64,000 bases of DNA from Symsagittifera roscoffensis (taxonomy: Eukaryota > Xenacoelomorpha > Acoela > Convolutidae), in contig NC_087064.1 in NCBI RefSeq assembly GCF_963678635.1, positions 44,625,346-44,689,345 of the forward strand. Reading direction: 5' to 3'. How positions within the stretch are numbered: position 1 is the first letter of the stretch; the number at the start of each line of letters is the position of its first letter. Below, piece after piece: positions 63,001 to 64,000 of this stretch. The position numbers were made by a program, and so were the translations under genes. The notes under the pieces were generated by a model that was not told the DNA's origin, did no database searches, and saw only the letters and a program-made list of their open reading frames with translations.

Positions 63001-64000
63001 CATGATTCGACTCTGTTCCACTCATGATTCCACCCTGTTCGACACATGAATTCACCCTGTTCGACTCATGGTTCGACCCTATTCGACTCATGATTCGGTC
63101 ATGATCGACTCACGATTCGACTCTGGTCGACTCATGATTCGACCCTGTTCGACTCATGATTCGACTCTGTTCGACTCATGGTTCGACCCGGTTCGACTCA
63201 TGATTCGACTCTGTTCCACTCATGATTCCAACCTGTTCGACTCGTGATTTCACCCTGTTCGACTCATGATTCGACCCTGTTCGACTCATGATTCGACCCT
63301 GTTCGACTCATGATTCGACCATGATCGACTCATGATACAAACCTGTTAAACTCATGATTCGAACCTGTTCCACTCATGATTCGACCCTGTTCGACTCATG
63401 ATTCGACCCTGTTCGACTCAGGATTCGACCCTGTTCCAGCCATGATTCGATCCTGTTCGACTCATGATTTGACCCTGTTCCACTCATGATTCGACCCTGT
63501 TCGACTCATGATTCGACCCTGTTCAACTCATGATTCGACCCTGTTCCACTCATGATTCGACCCGGTTCGACTCATGACTCTACTCTGTTCCACTCATGGT
63601 TCCAACCCTGTTCGACTCATCATTTCACCCTGTTCGATTCATGATTCGACCCTGTTCGACTCATGATTCGACCCTGTTCGACTCATGATTCGACCATGTT
63701 CGACTCATGATTCGACCCTGTTCGACTCATGATTCGACCATGACCGACTCATGGTTCAAACCTGTTCGACTCATGATTCGACCCTGTTCCACTCATGATT
63801 CGACCCTGTTCGACTCATGATTCGACCCTGTTCGACTCATGATTTGACCCTGTTCGACTCATGATTCGACCCTGTTCGACTCTTGATTCGACTCTGTTCG
63901 ATTCATGATTCGACCCTGTTCGACTCATGATTCGACCCTGTTCGACTCATGATTCGACCCTGTTGCACTCATGATTCGACCCTGTTCGACTTAAGATTCG
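60038..64000 (+). repeat. 1.2-kb and 1.85-kb repeats running off the window
   Basis: CGGTCATG lies at 60,038, 61,249 and 63,096, giving spacings of 1,211 (55 x 22 + 1) and 1,847 (84 x 22 - 1). ACCGACTCATGG lies at 60,773 and 63,743, exactly 2,970 (135 monomers). The variants CAGGATTCGA and TTCCAGCCATGA near 60,360, 61,550 and 63,419 keep the same order. The +1 comes from TTCCAACCCTG monomers and the -1 from a shortened half B (TTCGACCTG) near 62,832. The last unit is cut by the window end. Confidence 0.9.

Larger units (their letters stand above)
1..64000 (+). repeat. 22-bp satellite DNA array filling the window
   Basis: The monomer is half A (TTCGACTCATGA, 12 bp) followed by half B (TTCGACCCTG, 10 bp). 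It recurs from base 1 to base 64,000 with no non-satellite stretch, so every interval without a gene is filled by it. About 2,900 copies fit. All copies that I read are in the same orientation; the reverse-complement monomer is not seen on the + strand. Most copies differ from consensus by 0-3 bases. Indels are rare and small: -1, -2, +1, +6 and single +12 and -12 events. Such an array is typical of eukaryotic heterochromatin, and nothing here identifies the species or the chromosome position. No rRNA, tRNA, transposon, telomere repeat or promoter-like unique sequence was found. Confidence 0.98.

Noticed and set aside
1-64000. CRISPR array, because of many short direct repeats.
   Set aside because: There are no unique spacers; the repeats are contiguous and continue for 64 kb, and no cas gene is present.
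1-64000. tRNA genes, because GTTCGACTC resembles a tRNA T-loop.
   Set aside because: No A box, anticodon arm or acceptor stem pairs around it, and the flanking bases do not form a T-stem (only a few pairs match). It is kept only as a possible B-box-like site.
1-64000. CENP-B box in the monomer.
   Set aside because: The 5' half of the known pattern (TTCG, four bases, A) fits, but the required CGGG half is absent (ATTC stands there in the consensus). No variant monomer I read restores the full spacing.
1-64000. AP-1/GCN4-like site, CGACTCA in each monomer and TGACTCG in m19.
   Set aside because: Each is one base from TGACTCA. A seven-base near match in a repeated 22-mer is expected by chance and has no supporting context.
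1-64000. Telomeric or subtelomeric repeat.
   Set aside because: The unit is not a G-rich telomere type and no TTAGG, TTAGGG or TTTAGGG run is present. A subtelomeric location cannot be excluded but has no support here.
1-64000. Bacterial or phage origin.
   Set aside because: No gene, ribosome binding site or operon structure occurs in 64 kb, and a pure satellite of this length is not known from bacterial genomes.

Overview
The whole 64-kb window is one uninterrupted satellite DNA array. I find no gene, RNA gene, transposon or unique-sequence island. The monomer is 22 bp, read on the + strand as half A, TTCGACTCATGA (12 bp), followed by half B, TTCGACCCTG (10 bp). About 2,900 monomers run head to tail in one orientation from the first base to the last, so both array edges lie outside the window. 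An array this long and this layered points to eukaryotic heterochromatin (pericentromeric, centromeric, subtelomeric or sex-chromosome). The species cannot be told from the sequence. The consensus is 50% G+C, has two CpGs per monomer, and has more C than G on the + strand (7 versus 4).

The monomers are not random variants. A fixed order of diagnostic variants makes a higher-order repeat (HOR) of about 20 monomers (440 bp; clean example 22,471-22,910). HOR length usually varies between 12 and 33 monomers, in whole steps of 22 bp, mainly because runs of identical consensus monomers differ in length and some HOR phases are skipped. On top of this lie recent segmental duplications of 0.2 to 4 kb.

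Layout: 1-3,862 is block A. 3,863-5,470 is block B. 5,340-9,112 holds about 2.4 copies of a 1.6-kb unit. 9,113-9,948 is a 198-bp nine-monomer tandem. 9,949-16,435 holds 1.0 and 1.76-kb repeats, including a pure 43-bp dimer run at 15,265-15,565. 16,436-17,780 is a second block B. 18,226-22,545 is a second block A with an extra 506 bp. 22,546-26,500 is ordinary HOR. 26,510-27,960 is a 726-bp duplication. 28,000-30,620 is a 644/798-bp family with 28-bp monomers. 30,621-37,503 contains 1.5-kb and 1.3-kb repeats. 37,504-44,367 is a clean 3.4-kb tandem duplication. 44,368-53,470 is a marker-poor HOR type with 748-bp and 660-bp repeats. 53,471-58,330 contains 2,420-bp and 1,320-bp repeats. 58,331-64,000 contains 529-bp, 1.2-kb and 1.85-kb repeats and runs off the end.

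The open frames of 60-82 codons are by-products of the repeat. 22 bp is not a multiple of 3, so any frame repeats every 66 bp (22 codons), and frames stay open only where variant monomers remove the TGA that each monomer carries. The interest of the window lies in its repeat architecture and the record of unequal exchange in it, not in encoded products. All duplication boundaries come from reading by eye and are approximate unless exact spacings are stated.
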